Positions 17,011 through 25,920 of a stretch of DNA of 64,000 nucleotides are shown in pieces. This DNA comes from Chromatiales bacterium (lineage in GTDB: Bacteria > Pseudomonadota > Gammaproteobacteria > JAHELT01). The notes beneath the pieces were generated by a model. The model did no database searches, was not told the DNA's origin, and saw nothing but the letters and a program-made list of their open reading frames with translations. The number at the start of each line of letters is the position of its first letter. The first letter of the stretch is position 1. The stretch spans positions 37,379 through 101,378 of the forward strand of contig JAHELT010000002.1 of NCBI GenBank assembly GCA_024644045.1. The letters are read 5' to 3'. A program made the position numbers and the translations under genes.

Positions 17011-17580
17011 ATGAAACAGCGTACTCAAATCGGGTTCACTTTGGTCGAACTGATGATCGCCCTGGTGATAGCGGCAGTGCTGCTGGGCGTCGGGGTGCCC
17101 GCGCTGAGCAATTTCATGAGCAACAGCCGGATGATCTCGATCACCAACGATCTGGTCACCGCGCTGCAGTTCGCGCGCAGCGAAGCGGTCAAGCGTAACA
17201 ATCCCGTCACTGTGTGCATCAGCACCAACGGGACCGCCTGCACCGGTGGCACGAACTGGGAGAATGGCTGGATCGTGTTCAACGACGTCAACGGGAACGC
17301 GGTGGTGGAAGGGGCGCTGATCGTGCGCTCGCGTGGTGCTATCGGCGGCGGCAACACGGTACGCGTGACCGGCGGCAACGTTAACAACTTCGTCCTGTTT
17401 ACCGGCAACGGCTTTCCGCGCGACACCGCCAACAATATTCTGACGGGCACCTTCAGTGTCTGTGATGCGCGCGGTGCCGGCAGTGATGCCAGCGTCAACC
17501 TGACCGCACGCACTGTGCAGGTTGGCGCTTCGGGGCGGGTGCGTTCATCGGAAGTGCAAGGGAGCGTTACATGTCCCTGA
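17011..17580 (+). CDS. fimT: Type IV minor pilin, FimT/GspH family
   Basis: A 189-residue class III prepilin. The leader MKQRTQIG is followed by FTLVELMIALVIAAVLLGVGVPAL, giving the PilD cleavage site (G before F) and Glu at mature position 5. The GspH/FimT region follows with DLVTALQFARSEAVKRN and the C-terminal TVQVGASGRVR. It is a candidate initiating or tip pilin (FimT/FimU). An ATG at 17002 would add three residues; neither has a clear Shine-Dalgarno. It overlaps pilV by 10 nt and heads a seven-gene operon ending with pilE. Confidence 0.88.
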   Translation: MKQRTQIGFTLVELMIALVIAAVLLGVGVPALSNFMSNSRMISITNDLVTALQFARSEAVKRNNPVTVCISTNGTACTGGTNWENGWIVFNDVNGNAVVEGALIVRSRGAIGGGNTVRVTGGNVNNFVLFTGNGFPRDTANNILTGTFSVCDARGAGSDASVNLTARTVQVGASGRVRSSEVQGSVTCP

Positions 17581-18086
17581 TCAAAAAACAGCGCGGCGTC
17601 GGCCTGATCGAGGTTCTGGCGGCGCTTTTCGTGCTCTCGGTCGGCTTGCTCGGCATCGCGGGGCTGCAGGCTCAGGGCCTGATCGCCGGGTTCGCCGCCA
17701 GCCAGCGCTCGGTGGCGGTGGTCAAGTCGTACGAGATCATCGAGCGCATGCGCGCCAACCCGGACGGCGTCAGAGACGAGAACGGGGTAACCAGCTACGC
17801 CTCGGCGATGAGCGGTCCGGGCGCGACGGTCAGCCCGTACTGTGCCGACCTGGATGGAAATCCCGGCGACGACTGCACTGTGTCGCAGCTCGCCGCATTC
17901 GATATCTTCGTCTGGAAAGACTCGATCGACGATGCTTTCCCGAACATGACCGGTCAGGGTTCGGTCGTGATCAACCTGGGTCCCACGCAGACCAGTCCCA
18001 GCAACGTGGTCGTCACCGTGCAGTGGACTGAGCGCGGCGTGGTTCAGAACTACAGCACGAACACCCAGTTCGTGCGGGTGCAGTGA
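17571..18086 (+). CDS. pilV: Type IV pilus minor pilin PilV
   Basis: A 171-residue prepilin with leader MSLIKKQRGVG and mature N-terminus LIEVLAALFVLSVGLLGIAGLQAQ. The LIEVLxAL and GLLGIAGLQ pattern defines PilV. YEIIERMRANPDGV is the conserved segment after the helix. Minor pilins PilV, PilW and PilX form the priming complex for pilus assembly with PilY1. It begins inside the end of fimT, and its stop overlaps or adjoins the pilW start. Confidence 0.9.
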   Translation: MSLIKKQRGVGLIEVLAALFVLSVGLLGIAGLQAQGLIAGFAASQRSVAVVKSYEIIERMRANPDGVRDENGVTSYASAMSGPGATVSPYCADLDGNPGDDCTVSQLAAFDIFVWKDSIDDAFPNMTGQGSVVINLGPTQTSPSNVVVTVQWTERGVVQNYSTNTQFVRVQ

Positions 18087-18088
18087 GC

Positions 18089-19105
18089 ATGAGCCGGCGC
18101 GATCGATCCATGGGTTACTCGGTGGTGGAACTGCTGGTCGCGCTGGTCATCGGCCTGGTGCTGCTGCTTGGCGTGATGGCCGTGTTCGTCACCAGCCGCA
18201 CCAGCTTCGATGCGAGCGAGGTGCAGGCGCACATGTCGGATGACGGGCGATTCGCGATGACGCTGTTCGGCGAGGACCTGCGCATGGCGGGGACCTGGGG
18301 TACGAACAGCTTCACCAGCATGGTAGACAACCGCACGCTGGGCCCGGCAGAACGCCTGGCCTACCTGCCGGTGATGGCCGGCGACTGCGCCGTGTCGTTC
18401 TACACCAATCTCGATCTGGTGGTGTTCGCGAGCAACAACGCAAATCCTTTTCCGACGACCTGCATTCCGGGCACGGCGAATTATCTGGCGAACACCGACG
18501 TGCTGGTCGTGCGGTACGCTGACCCGACGCCGATTGCCGACAATCTCACAGCCAATGGTGTGGTCTACGTGCGCAGCGAGACCGGCAACTCCGTGCTGTT
18601 CAGGGGCACCGGAAACGCGGCCGACGTGCCGGCTTTCCCGACCAACGGGACCAACCACGTGCTGCGCATGCACATCTACTACGTGGCCAACTTCACCGAG
18701 GTCGCGGGCGACGGGGTTCCTTCGCTGCACCGTATCTCGCTAGAAGCCGGACCGACGCTGGTCGACGAGATGATCGTCTCGGGCGTGGAGAACTTCCAGG
18801 TGCAGCTCGGCTTCGACACCCAGCAGCCGGAACCCGACGGCAAGCCGAATCTGTACATCAACCCTGACAGCGCGATCATCAACTGGGCCAACCCGGTGGA
18901 TATGGCGCGGGTGCGAGGCGCGCGCATCTGGATGCTGCTGCGCTCGGACAGGGGTCAGAGAACCGCCCCGGCGCCGGTCACCTACAGCATCGGCGGTGCG
19001 GACTTCACGCCCACGGCCACCGATCCGGTCGCTGGCAACTACAAACGCCTGCTGGTGTCGGGTGTTTACGACTTACGCAACTTTCCTCTGCAGGCCCCGC
19101 AATGA
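18089..19105 (+). CDS. pilW: Type IV pilus minor pilin PilW
   Basis: A 338-residue prepilin with leader MSRRDRSMG and mature N-terminus YSVVELLVALVIGLVLLLGVMAVF. PilW proteins are the largest minor pilins, and MSDDGRFAMTLFGEDLRMAG is their conserved segment; ARIWMLLRSD lies near the C-terminus. Tyr instead of Phe at mature position 1 is tolerated by prepilin peptidase. A GTG at 18083 would overlap the pilV stop (GTGA) and add two residues; the ATG at 18089 is preferred only because it is an ATG. The stop overlaps the pilX ATG by 4 nt. Confidence 0.88.
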   Translation: MSRRDRSMGYSVVELLVALVIGLVLLLGVMAVFVTSRTSFDASEVQAHMSDDGRFAMTLFGEDLRMAGTWGTNSFTSMVDNRTLGPAERLAYLPVMAGDCAVSFYTNLDLVVFASNNANPFPTTCIPGTANYLANTDVLVVRYADPTPIADNLTANGVVYVRSETGNSVLFRGTGNAADVPAFPTNGTNHVLRMHIYYVANFTEVAGDGVPSLHRISLEAGPTLVDEMIVSGVENFQVQLGFDTQQPEPDGKPNLYINPDSAIINWANPVDMARVRGARIWMLLRSDRGQRTAPAPVTYSIGGADFTPTATDPVAGNYKRLLVSGVYDLRNFPLQAPQ

Positions 19106-19563
19106 TGCATGACAATCTGTTGCCCCGACAACGCGGCGCGGCCCTGATGGTCGGCCTGATGATGCTGATGGTGCTGACCCTGATCGGCATTACCACTATG
19201 GGTATGAACACCATGGAGCTGCGTATGGCCAGCAACGCGCAGAATAAATCCAATGCCTTCCAGGCGGCTGAGGCCGGCCTCGAGCTGGGCGTCGTCGCCA
19301 CCAACGCAGACGACGTCAACAACGCGCAGGTAATTCCGCCGCCGGTGCTGACTAACGCCACGGCCACGGTCGGTTCGAGCTTCGTGGGCCTGATACCGGG
19401 CCGCGGCAGCGGCTTCACGGCGGGCGTCGCCTGCCCCGGCAGCAGCCCCGAGCGGACGCGTTGTGCGCATTTCGAGGTTCAGTCAATCGGCCAGCACCTG
19501 CAGTCCAACGCCAGCTCGACCCAGTTGCAGGGGTTCTATGTCCTGGCGCCGGCGCCCCAGTAA
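19102..19563 (+). CDS. pilX: Type IV pilus minor pilin PilX
   Basis: A 153-residue protein with N-terminus MMHDNLLPRQRGAALMVGLMMLMVLTLIG, a PilX_N-type sequence (RGAALMV... with the hydrophobic helix and a positively charged leader). MELRMASNAQNKSNAFQAAEAGLE is the diagnostic PilX segment after the helix. It acts with PilV, PilW and PilY1 at the pilus tip. Start and pilW stop overlap in ATGA. Confidence 0.88.
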   Translation: MMHDNLLPRQRGAALMVGLMMLMVLTLIGITTMGMNTMELRMASNAQNKSNAFQAAEAGLELGVVATNADDVNNAQVIPPPVLTNATATVGSSFVGLIPGRGSGFTAGVACPGSSPERTRCAHFEVQSIGQHLQSNASSTQLQGFYVLAPAPQ

Positions 19564-19583
19564 TCGTTTCGGAGATACCGCTC

Positions 19584-19913
19584 ATGCGACACGCAGTCAT
19601 CAAATACGCGCTTGCAACCGCCCTTGCGCTGGTTGCCTCCACCGCCGGCTGGGCGACGATCATCCCCGTCGAGGAGGCCGTCGAGGCCGTGGCGCTCGAG
19701 GTGAGCCTTAATGAGAATCTGACCGGCACCGTGGGCGGGCGCTCCTGCCAGAGCTGCGACCTCAAGGAGTTTCCGGTTACCGGCGCGACCCAGGCTTACG
19801 AGAACAACGTGCGCGTCGATCTGCGCAAGCTCATAGACCGGCACGGCAAGCCGGCGACCATCATTTACAACATACGCAGCGGCGAGGCTACTCGGATCCT
19901 GTGGATTCGCTAG
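19584..19913 (+). CDS. Exported CxxC protein of the pilus operon, unknown
   Basis: A 109-residue protein with a Sec signal peptide (MRHAVIKYALATALALVASTAGWA). The mature part contains a single CQSC motif (SCQSCDLKEFPVTG) and ends NIRSGEATRILWIR. It starts 21 nt after pilX with GGAG 9 nt upstream, and it precedes pilY1 by 58 bp. In P. aeruginosa the small exported protein of this operon, PilY2, follows pilY1 instead. This protein could be a positional substitute for PilY2 or a disulfide-related factor for PilY1. I do not recognise its family. Confidence 0.75.
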   Translation: MRHAVIKYALATALALVASTAGWATIIPVEEAVEAVALEVSLNENLTGTVGGRSCQSCDLKEFPVTGATQAYENNVRVDLRKLIDRHGKPATIIYNIRSGEATRILWIR

Positions 19914-19971
19914 GTCAATTTGCGCGCTTCGCGCCTGCGCGGGGCGACACCAGTATTGGACGGAGACGACG

Positions 19972-22900
19972 ATGAATAAGTTACCGAGTAACCGCGCGAT
20001 CCTCGCGGGTGCCGTGCTGAGCGTGTTCACGAGCACGCCGGTGTTCGCCGACGACATCGAGATCTACGTGGGCGGCGGTGTGCTCTCCGCGACTCCGCCG
20101 AACGTGCTGTTCGCGGTCGATACCTCGGGTTCCATGGGATCGACGGTGGTTACGCAGGCGGCCTACGATCCGGCGACGGACTACTCCGGCCTGCCGACCT
20201 CGTGCGCCGAGTTCACTAATAATCGCATCTACTGGTCGACCGGCTCGGTCAATACCGACTGCATTCTCGCGGACTGGTTCGACACGGCTTACATGCGCTG
20301 CAATGCCAGCACGATTGCCGCCACCGGTTTCTACCAGGATCGGTTCGGGCGTTACTACAACAGCACCTGGCGCCCGCTCACCCCCGATGCCGCGCTCAAG
20401 CAGTTTGACGTGGAGTGCTCCTCCGATTCGGGCGTGCACGGCATCGACGCGGCGAACCCCCGTCGCTATGCCGAGGATGCCTCGCCCACCGGCTGGGCGG
20501 CGAGCGGCAGCAATGAGATCAACTGGCAGCTGCAAACCAACTACACGATCTACTCCGCGAACTTCATGAACTACCTGCGCAGCGACCCGACCGCGATCCG
20601 CACGCGGCTGAGCATCGTGCAGGAAGTGGTCGCCAACGTGATCAACAGTGTCAACGGCATCAACATCGGCCTGATGCGCTTCAGCCAGAACCAGGAAGGC
20701 GGACAGGTCTCGTACGCGATGGAGTCCATCAACACAGCGCGCACCGGCTTCATCAACGCCCTGAACGCGTACACGCCGGGCGGCCCGACGCCGCTGACGG
20801 AAGTGCTGTGGGAGGCGATGCGCTACTATCGCGGCGACGCGGTGGACTACGGCGTTGCCTCGCAGCCCGGACCGAGCGTAGCCTCCTCGCAGTTCAACGG
20901 CAGTTACATTTCACCGATTCAGCTCCAGTGTCAGCGCAACAGCGTGATTCTGCTCAGCGACGGCATGTCCAACGGTGACAATGGCCGCGACTTAAACTTG
21001 CAGGCGATGACTAATTACCAGACCGCTACGGGCGTCACCGACTGCCCGCACCCGCCCGAGCACGTCAGCAATGACGGCGACGCGGACGACGGCCAGTGTC
21101 TGGACCAGCTGGCCGCCTACATGGCCAACGAGGATCAGAGCGGAAGCGTGATCGACAATCAGTTCGTGCAGACCTACACGATCGGTTTTCAGCTCGACGA
21201 CCCGCTGCTCAACGATACCGCGAACGCGGGCGACGGGCTGTATTTCACGGCTGACGATACCGTCGGTCTCACCAATGCGTTCACCGCGATCATCAACGAG
21301 GTGCTGGCCACCAACTCGACCTTCACCTCACCGGCCGTCTCGGTCAACGCGTTCAGCCAGACGCTCAACCGCAACGAGTTGTACTTCACCCTGTTCCGGC
21401 CCGAGCTCGGGCCGCACTGGGACGGCAACCTGAAAAAGTACACCCTGGACTTCGCTGTCGTGAACAACGAAACCGTGCCGGTGATCGAGGATGTCAACGG
21501 ACAGGCGGCCATCGACCCCAACACGGGCTTTTTCGAACCCACCGCGCAGAGCTACTGGTCCTCAGGGGCGGACGGCGACGACGTGCGTATCGGTGGTGCG
21601 GCCTACGAGCTGACCAACAATCGCAACGTCTACACCTACACCGGCAGCGGGGCGCCGAGCAACGTGTCGCTGACGCTGGGCGACCACGCGCTGCACGAGT
21701 CCAATGGGATGCTCACCGAAGCCATGCTGGGCATGGCGCCGGGGGCCAGCAATCCCTCGCGCGTCGACATCCTGCAGTGGTCGCGCGGCGTGGACATCGA
21801 CGGCGACTACGGTGCGGCCGGCGGTGCGCGCACGCAGCTGGGCGACCCGCTGCATTCTCAGGCGACCGTGGTGCAGTACGGCGGCACTTCGTCCAATCCG
21901 GACCTGACGGTCTTCTTCAGCAGCAACGACGGCTATCTGCACGCGATCGACGAGGACGACGGTACCGAGATCTTCTCGTTCGTGCCTCAGGAACTGCTGC
22001 CCAACCTGCCGTTGCTTTATACCAACAACGCCTCGACCTCACGACCCTATGGACTGGACGGCGCCGTGGTCACCTGGGTCAACGATGAAAACGGCAACGG
22101 GATCATTTCCGGCACCGACGAGCACGTGTTTGTGTATGTTGGCATGCGCCGCGGCGGCAACAACTACTATGCGCTGGACGTGACCAACCGCGCCGCGCCG
22201 GTGCTGAAATGGATGATCAGCAACGACCCTGACGGCGACGGCACACCGAGCGGCCCCTTTGCCGAGCTGGGCCAGACCTGGTCAACGCCGGTGGTGCGCG
22301 AAGTGCTGTTCAACGGCACACTTACCACGGTGCTGGTGTTCGGCGGCGGCTACGACGTTGATCAGGACGACAACGACGAGCCCGAGGATGACGATGTCGG
22401 TCGTGCCATCTACGTCGTGGATGCGGACACCGGTCAGCGTCTGTGGTGGGCCGGTCCGGAGGGCTCGGGCGCGAATCTGGAGCTCACGAACATGACCAAC
22501 AGCATCCCCGCGCAGGTCAACGCGGTGGATATATCCGGCAACGGGGTCGTCGACCGGTTGTACGTCGGTGATACGCGCGCGCAGTTCTGGCGCATCGACA
22601 TCGACGAGGCGAACACCGGCGCGGGCAGTTTCGCCAGGGGCGGACGCATCGGATTGTTCTCGGATGACAATGAGGAGGACAACCGGCGTTTCTATCATGC
22701 CGCTGACCTTGCGGTGATCGCCCCGGTCGGCCGGCAGCCCTACATCGCCATCGTGATCGGCTCGGGTTACCGTGCGCACCCGTTGAACATGGTGATCGAA
22801 GACCGGATTTACATGCTCAAGGACACGAACATTTTCGCGGCGCCGGCGACTTATGTGACCATCGACGAGGGTGATCTGTTCGACGCCACCAACAACGTCA

Positions 22901-23370
22901 TCGGCGAGGGCAACTCGACCCAGCAGTCGGCGGCGCTGGCGAATCTGCAATCCGCCGCGGGCTGGTTCATCCAGCTCGAAGATCCGCCCACCGGCGACTT
23001 CATCGGCGAGAAGGTGCTCGGGCGTCCGCTGATCGTGGCCGGCCAGGCCGTGGTGCCGAGCTTCATTCCGAACGACCCGGCCGCGGGCGGTCCGGTGTGC
23101 GGGCCCAACGAGGGCACCGGCCTGCTGTACTTCCTGAACGTGGCGGATGCCACGCCGTTAGCCAATTACGACAACGCCGGCAACGAAACGGATCTGACGC
23201 GCTCCGACCGGACGCTGCGCCTCTCGCGGGGCGGCATCGCGCCGTCGCCGACCCTGATCATTGCGCAGGACGGCACCGGCACCACGCAAGCCGCAGGTTG
23301 CGCGGGCACCGACTGCTTCAGGATGCCGAACCCGCGCGTGCCGACCAAGACGTACTGGTTCGAGTTCTGA
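19972..23370 (+). CDS. pilY1: Type IV pilus tip adhesin PilY1
   Basis: A 1132-residue exported protein. It has a signal peptide (cleavage near VFADD) and an N-terminal von Willebrand A region with MIDAS motif DTSGSMGS starting at D50. The C-terminal PilY1 beta-propeller spans about residues 560-1130 and carries NPDLTVFFSSNDGYLHA and VFVYVGMRRGGNNYYALD. A calcium-binding-type loop DENGNGIISGTD starts at about D705, matching the position of the functional Ca site in the P. aeruginosa propeller; DVDQDDNDEPEDDD adds a second acidic stretch. It joins the minor pilins in priming pilus assembly and in surface sensing. ATG at 19972 has GGAG at 6 nt. Confidence 0.93.
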   Translation: MNKLPSNRAILAGAVLSVFTSTPVFADDIEIYVGGGVLSATPPNVLFAVDTSGSMGSTVVTQAAYDPATDYSGLPTSCAEFTNNRIYWSTGSVNTDCILADWFDTAYMRCNASTIAATGFYQDRFGRYYNSTWRPLTPDAALKQFDVECSSDSGVHGIDAANPRRYAEDASPTGWAASGSNEINWQLQTNYTIYSANFMNYLRSDPTAIRTRLSIVQEVVANVINSVNGINIGLMRFSQNQEGGQVSYAMESINTARTGFINALNAYTPGGPTPLTEVLWEAMRYYRGDAVDYGVASQPGPSVASSQFNGSYISPIQLQCQRNSVILLSDGMSNGDNGRDLNLQAMTNYQTATGVTDCPHPPEHVSNDGDADDGQCLDQLAAYMANEDQSGSVIDNQFVQTYTIGFQLDDPLLNDTANAGDGLYFTADDTVGLTNAFTAIINEVLATNSTFTSPAVSVNAFSQTLNRNELYFTLFRPELGPHWDGNLKKYTLDFAVVNNETVPVIEDVNGQAAIDPNTGFFEPTAQSYWSSGADGDDVRIGGAAYELTNNRNVYTYTGSGAPSNVSLTLGDHALHESNGMLTEAMLGMAPGASNPSRVDILQWSRGVDIDGDYGAAGGARTQLGDPLHSQATVVQYGGTSSNPDLTVFFSSNDGYLHAIDEDDGTEIFSFVPQELLPNLPLLYTNNASTSRPYGLDGAVVTWVNDENGNGIISGTDEHVFVYVGMRRGGNNYYALDVTNRAAPVLKWMISNDPDGDGTPSGPFAELGQTWSTPVVREVLFNGTLTTVLVFGGGYDVDQDDNDEPEDDDVGRAIYVVDADTGQRLWWAGPEGSGANLELTNMTNSIPAQVNAVDISGNGVVDRLYVGDTRAQFWRIDIDEANTGAGSFARGGRIGLFSDDNEEDNRRFYHAADLAVIAPVGRQPYIAIVIGSGYRAHPLNMVIEDRIYMLKDTNIFAAPATYVTIDEGDLFDATNNVIGEGNSTQQSAALANLQSAAGWFIQLEDPPTGDFIGEKVLGRPLIVAGQAVVPSFIPNDPAAGGPVCGPNEGTGLLYFLNVADATPLANYDNAGNETDLTRSDRTLRLSRGGIAPSPTLIIAQDGTGTTQAAGCAGTDCFRMPNPRVPTKTYWFEF

Positions 23371-23433
23371 TGAATGGGGCGTGTCGCCAGCCTCGGGCTG
23401 GCGGCATGCCGAGTTAGACGGGAGATTATGTGA

Positions 23434-23841
23434 ATGGTTAGAAAATGCGCCGGGTTTACCCTGACCGAGGTTATCGTCACGGTCGCTATCGTGGCGATTA
23501 TCGGCGTCGTCGCGGTACCGAGCTACTTCAGCTATCTTCAGGATTCCCGCCGTGCGGAGGCGCACACGGCATTGCTGGCTCTGGCGCAGGCGCAGGAGCA
23601 ATGGTTCATCAACAACAACACCTACACCGGTACGGTCGCGAACCTGCAGCCCCTTATTCCTGCCATCGTGAACAACAACATCCAGCAAGGCAACTATGCT
23701 TATGCCATCACGGCTGCCAACAACACTGCCTTCACGCTGACTGCGACCGCACAAGCCGCACAGGCTGGCGACACGGCGTGCTCGGTTATCACATTGACCT
23801 CGGCGGGCGCACAGACCCCGGCCGGGTGCTGGGCGAACTAG
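23434..23841 (+). CDS. pilE: Type IV pilin PilE-like minor pilin
   Basis: A 135-residue class III prepilin with leader MVRKCAG and mature N-terminus FTLTEVIVTVAIVAIIGVVAVPSY. FSYLQDSRRAEAHTALLALAQAQEQW is the conserved continuation in the PilE group. It ends with a cysteine pair (DTACSVI and PAGCWAN) that can form the D-region disulfide. It closes the minor pilin operon as in Pseudomonas. A perfect 8-bp hairpin lies 9 nt after the stop. Confidence 0.9.
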   Translation: MVRKCAGFTLTEVIVTVAIVAIIGVVAVPSYFSYLQDSRRAEAHTALLALAQAQEQWFINNNTYTGTVANLQPLIPAIVNNNIQQGNYAYAITAANNTAFTLTATAQAAQAGDTACSVITLTSAGAQTPAGCWAN

Positions 23842-23849
23842 CCGCGTGT

Positions 23850-23869
23850 CGTACGCGTCATCGCGTACG
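23850..23869. terminator. Hairpin between convergent pilE and ispH
   Basis: CGTACGCG (23850-23857), loop TCAT, CGCGTACG (23862-23869): a perfect 8-bp stem placed just after the pilE stop in the convergent gap to ispH. No strong T-run follows on either strand, so efficiency is uncertain. Confidence 0.5.
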
Positions 23870-23937
23870 TCTCCCTGTAGCAATTGATCTGACAGGGATG
23901 ACACGTGCGCTGCGGCCATTGCCGCAACCGGAAGCGC

Positions 23938-24876
<939 letters not shown>

Positions 24877-24893
24877 CAACTCGACATTCTAGC

Positions 24894-24956
24894 AAATGGG
24901 GACATTCTGTTTATCGGCGGTGCGTGGTCGGTCGATTCAGAGGGAATGTCCCAATT
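24894..24956. repeat. Inverted-repeat element between fkpB and ispH (copy E)
   Basis: AAATGGGGACATTCTG (24894-24909) and CAGAGGGAATGTCCCAATT (24938-24956) are imperfect inverted repeats separated by 28 bp. The element abuts the fkpB stop codon. Its core GGGGACATTC resembles the GGGGACAGTC core of the other repeats in this window and could fold as one hairpin in the mRNA. It may be a miniature REP/MITE-like element. Confidence 0.7.
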
Positions 24957-25396
24957 CACTGCGGCGGCGCCACCGCGACGACCTCCACCTCGAAATCGAC
25001 CGTGTGCCCGGCCAGCGGGTGGTTGAAGTCGACCTCCGCGTGGTCGGCGCCCACCGCGAGCACGGTACCGAGCACCTCCTCCCCCTCGGGCAGCTGGAAC
25101 TCGATGATCTGTCCGGGTGCCGGATGCATGTCGGGCGGAAAGTCCTGCAGCGCGATCTGCTGGCGGTTGTCCGGGTCGCGCAGCCCCCACGCCTGCTCCG
25201 GACGCAGCCGGCGCGTGTCCCGCTGTCCGGCACGCAGACCCAGCAGGCAGAGCTCGAGCTGCTCGGGAAAGGTGCCGTCGCCGACGTGGATCTCCAGCGG
25301 CTCGGCTTCCTCGAAGTTCGACTCCGCCACCGTGCCGTCCTCGAGCGTCACCCGGAAGCGCAGAGTGATGCGGCTGCCGTAGACGACCGAGCGCAT
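24956..25396 (-). CDS. fkpB: FKBP-type peptidyl-prolyl isomerase FkpB (SlpA)
   Basis: A 146-residue SlyD-like FKBP. It contains the FK506-binding portion (SRITLRFRVTLEDGTVAESN, PLEIHVGDGTFPEQLELCLLGL) with an inserted IF domain (GLRDPDNRQQIALQDFP) and ends HPLAGHTVDFEVEVVAV. It lacks the histidine-rich tail of SlyD. Expected to be a cytoplasmic folding catalyst. The ATG at 25396 has GGGAG at 7 nt and follows the lspA stop by 1 nt. The lspA-fkpB-ispH order is conserved in Gammaproteobacteria. Confidence 0.92.
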   Translation of the reverse strand: MRSVVYGSRITLRFRVTLEDGTVAESNFEEAEPLEIHVGDGTFPEQLELCLLGLRAGQRDTRRLRPEQAWGLRDPDNRQQIALQDFPPDMHPAPGQIIEFQLPEGEEVLGTVLAVGADHAEVDFNHPLAGHTVDFEVEVVAVAPPQ

Positions 25397-25397
25397 C

Positions 25398-25880
25398 TCA
25401 ATGCTCCCGGCGCGCAAACAGACTGCTCGCGATCAGAATCGCGGCACCGACGCTGATCGCCGAATCGGCCACGTTGAAGGTCGGCCAGTACCATTTCTCG
25501 TAGTACACCTGGATGAAATCGACCACGTGTCCGTAGGCGATGCGGTCGATCAGGTTGCCGAGTGCGCCGCCCAGCACCAGTGACAGCGAGGCGGCCAGCC
25601 ACTTTTCCTGCCGCTTCACGCGAGTCAGCCACACCGCGAGCGCGACGCTGACCGCGCTGCTCAGGACGATGAAAAACCAGCGCTGCCAGCCGTCTGCGTC
25701 GGACAGGAAACTGAACGCAGCGCCCTCGTTGTACATCAGCGTGAGGTTGAAGAACGGCAGCACCGGCGCCGCCTGGTGCAGTTCCAGTTGCGCGTCGGCG
25801 ATCAGCTTCGTGATCTGATCGAGCACCACCACGCCGCCTGCGAGTACCCACCACGGCAGGGTGCGTTGGAAAGCGCTCAT
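25398..25880 (-). CDS. lspA: Lipoprotein signal peptidase LspA
   Basis: A 160-residue inner-membrane aspartic protease (signal peptidase II) that cleaves prolipoproteins after diacylglyceryl modification. Four transmembrane segments are visible. The two catalytic aspartates occur in NLIDRIAYGHVVDFI and FNVADSAI, and FNLTLMYNEGAAFSFL is conserved. The ATG at 25880 (MSAFQRTLPWW) gives the usual length. The frame stays open upstream within ileS and is not coding there. The ileS stop is 40 nt upstream. Confidence 0.94.
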   Translation of the reverse strand: MSAFQRTLPWWVLAGGVVVLDQITKLIADAQLELHQAAPVLPFFNLTLMYNEGAAFSFLSDADGWQRWFFIVLSSAVSVALAVWLTRVKRQEKWLAASLSLVLGGALGNLIDRIAYGHVVDFIQVYYEKWYWPTFNVADSAISVGAAILIASSLFARREH

Positions 25881-25920
25881 GCCGGGCGCATCGACCGGCG
25901 CAGGCTCGGGCCGGCAGCGT

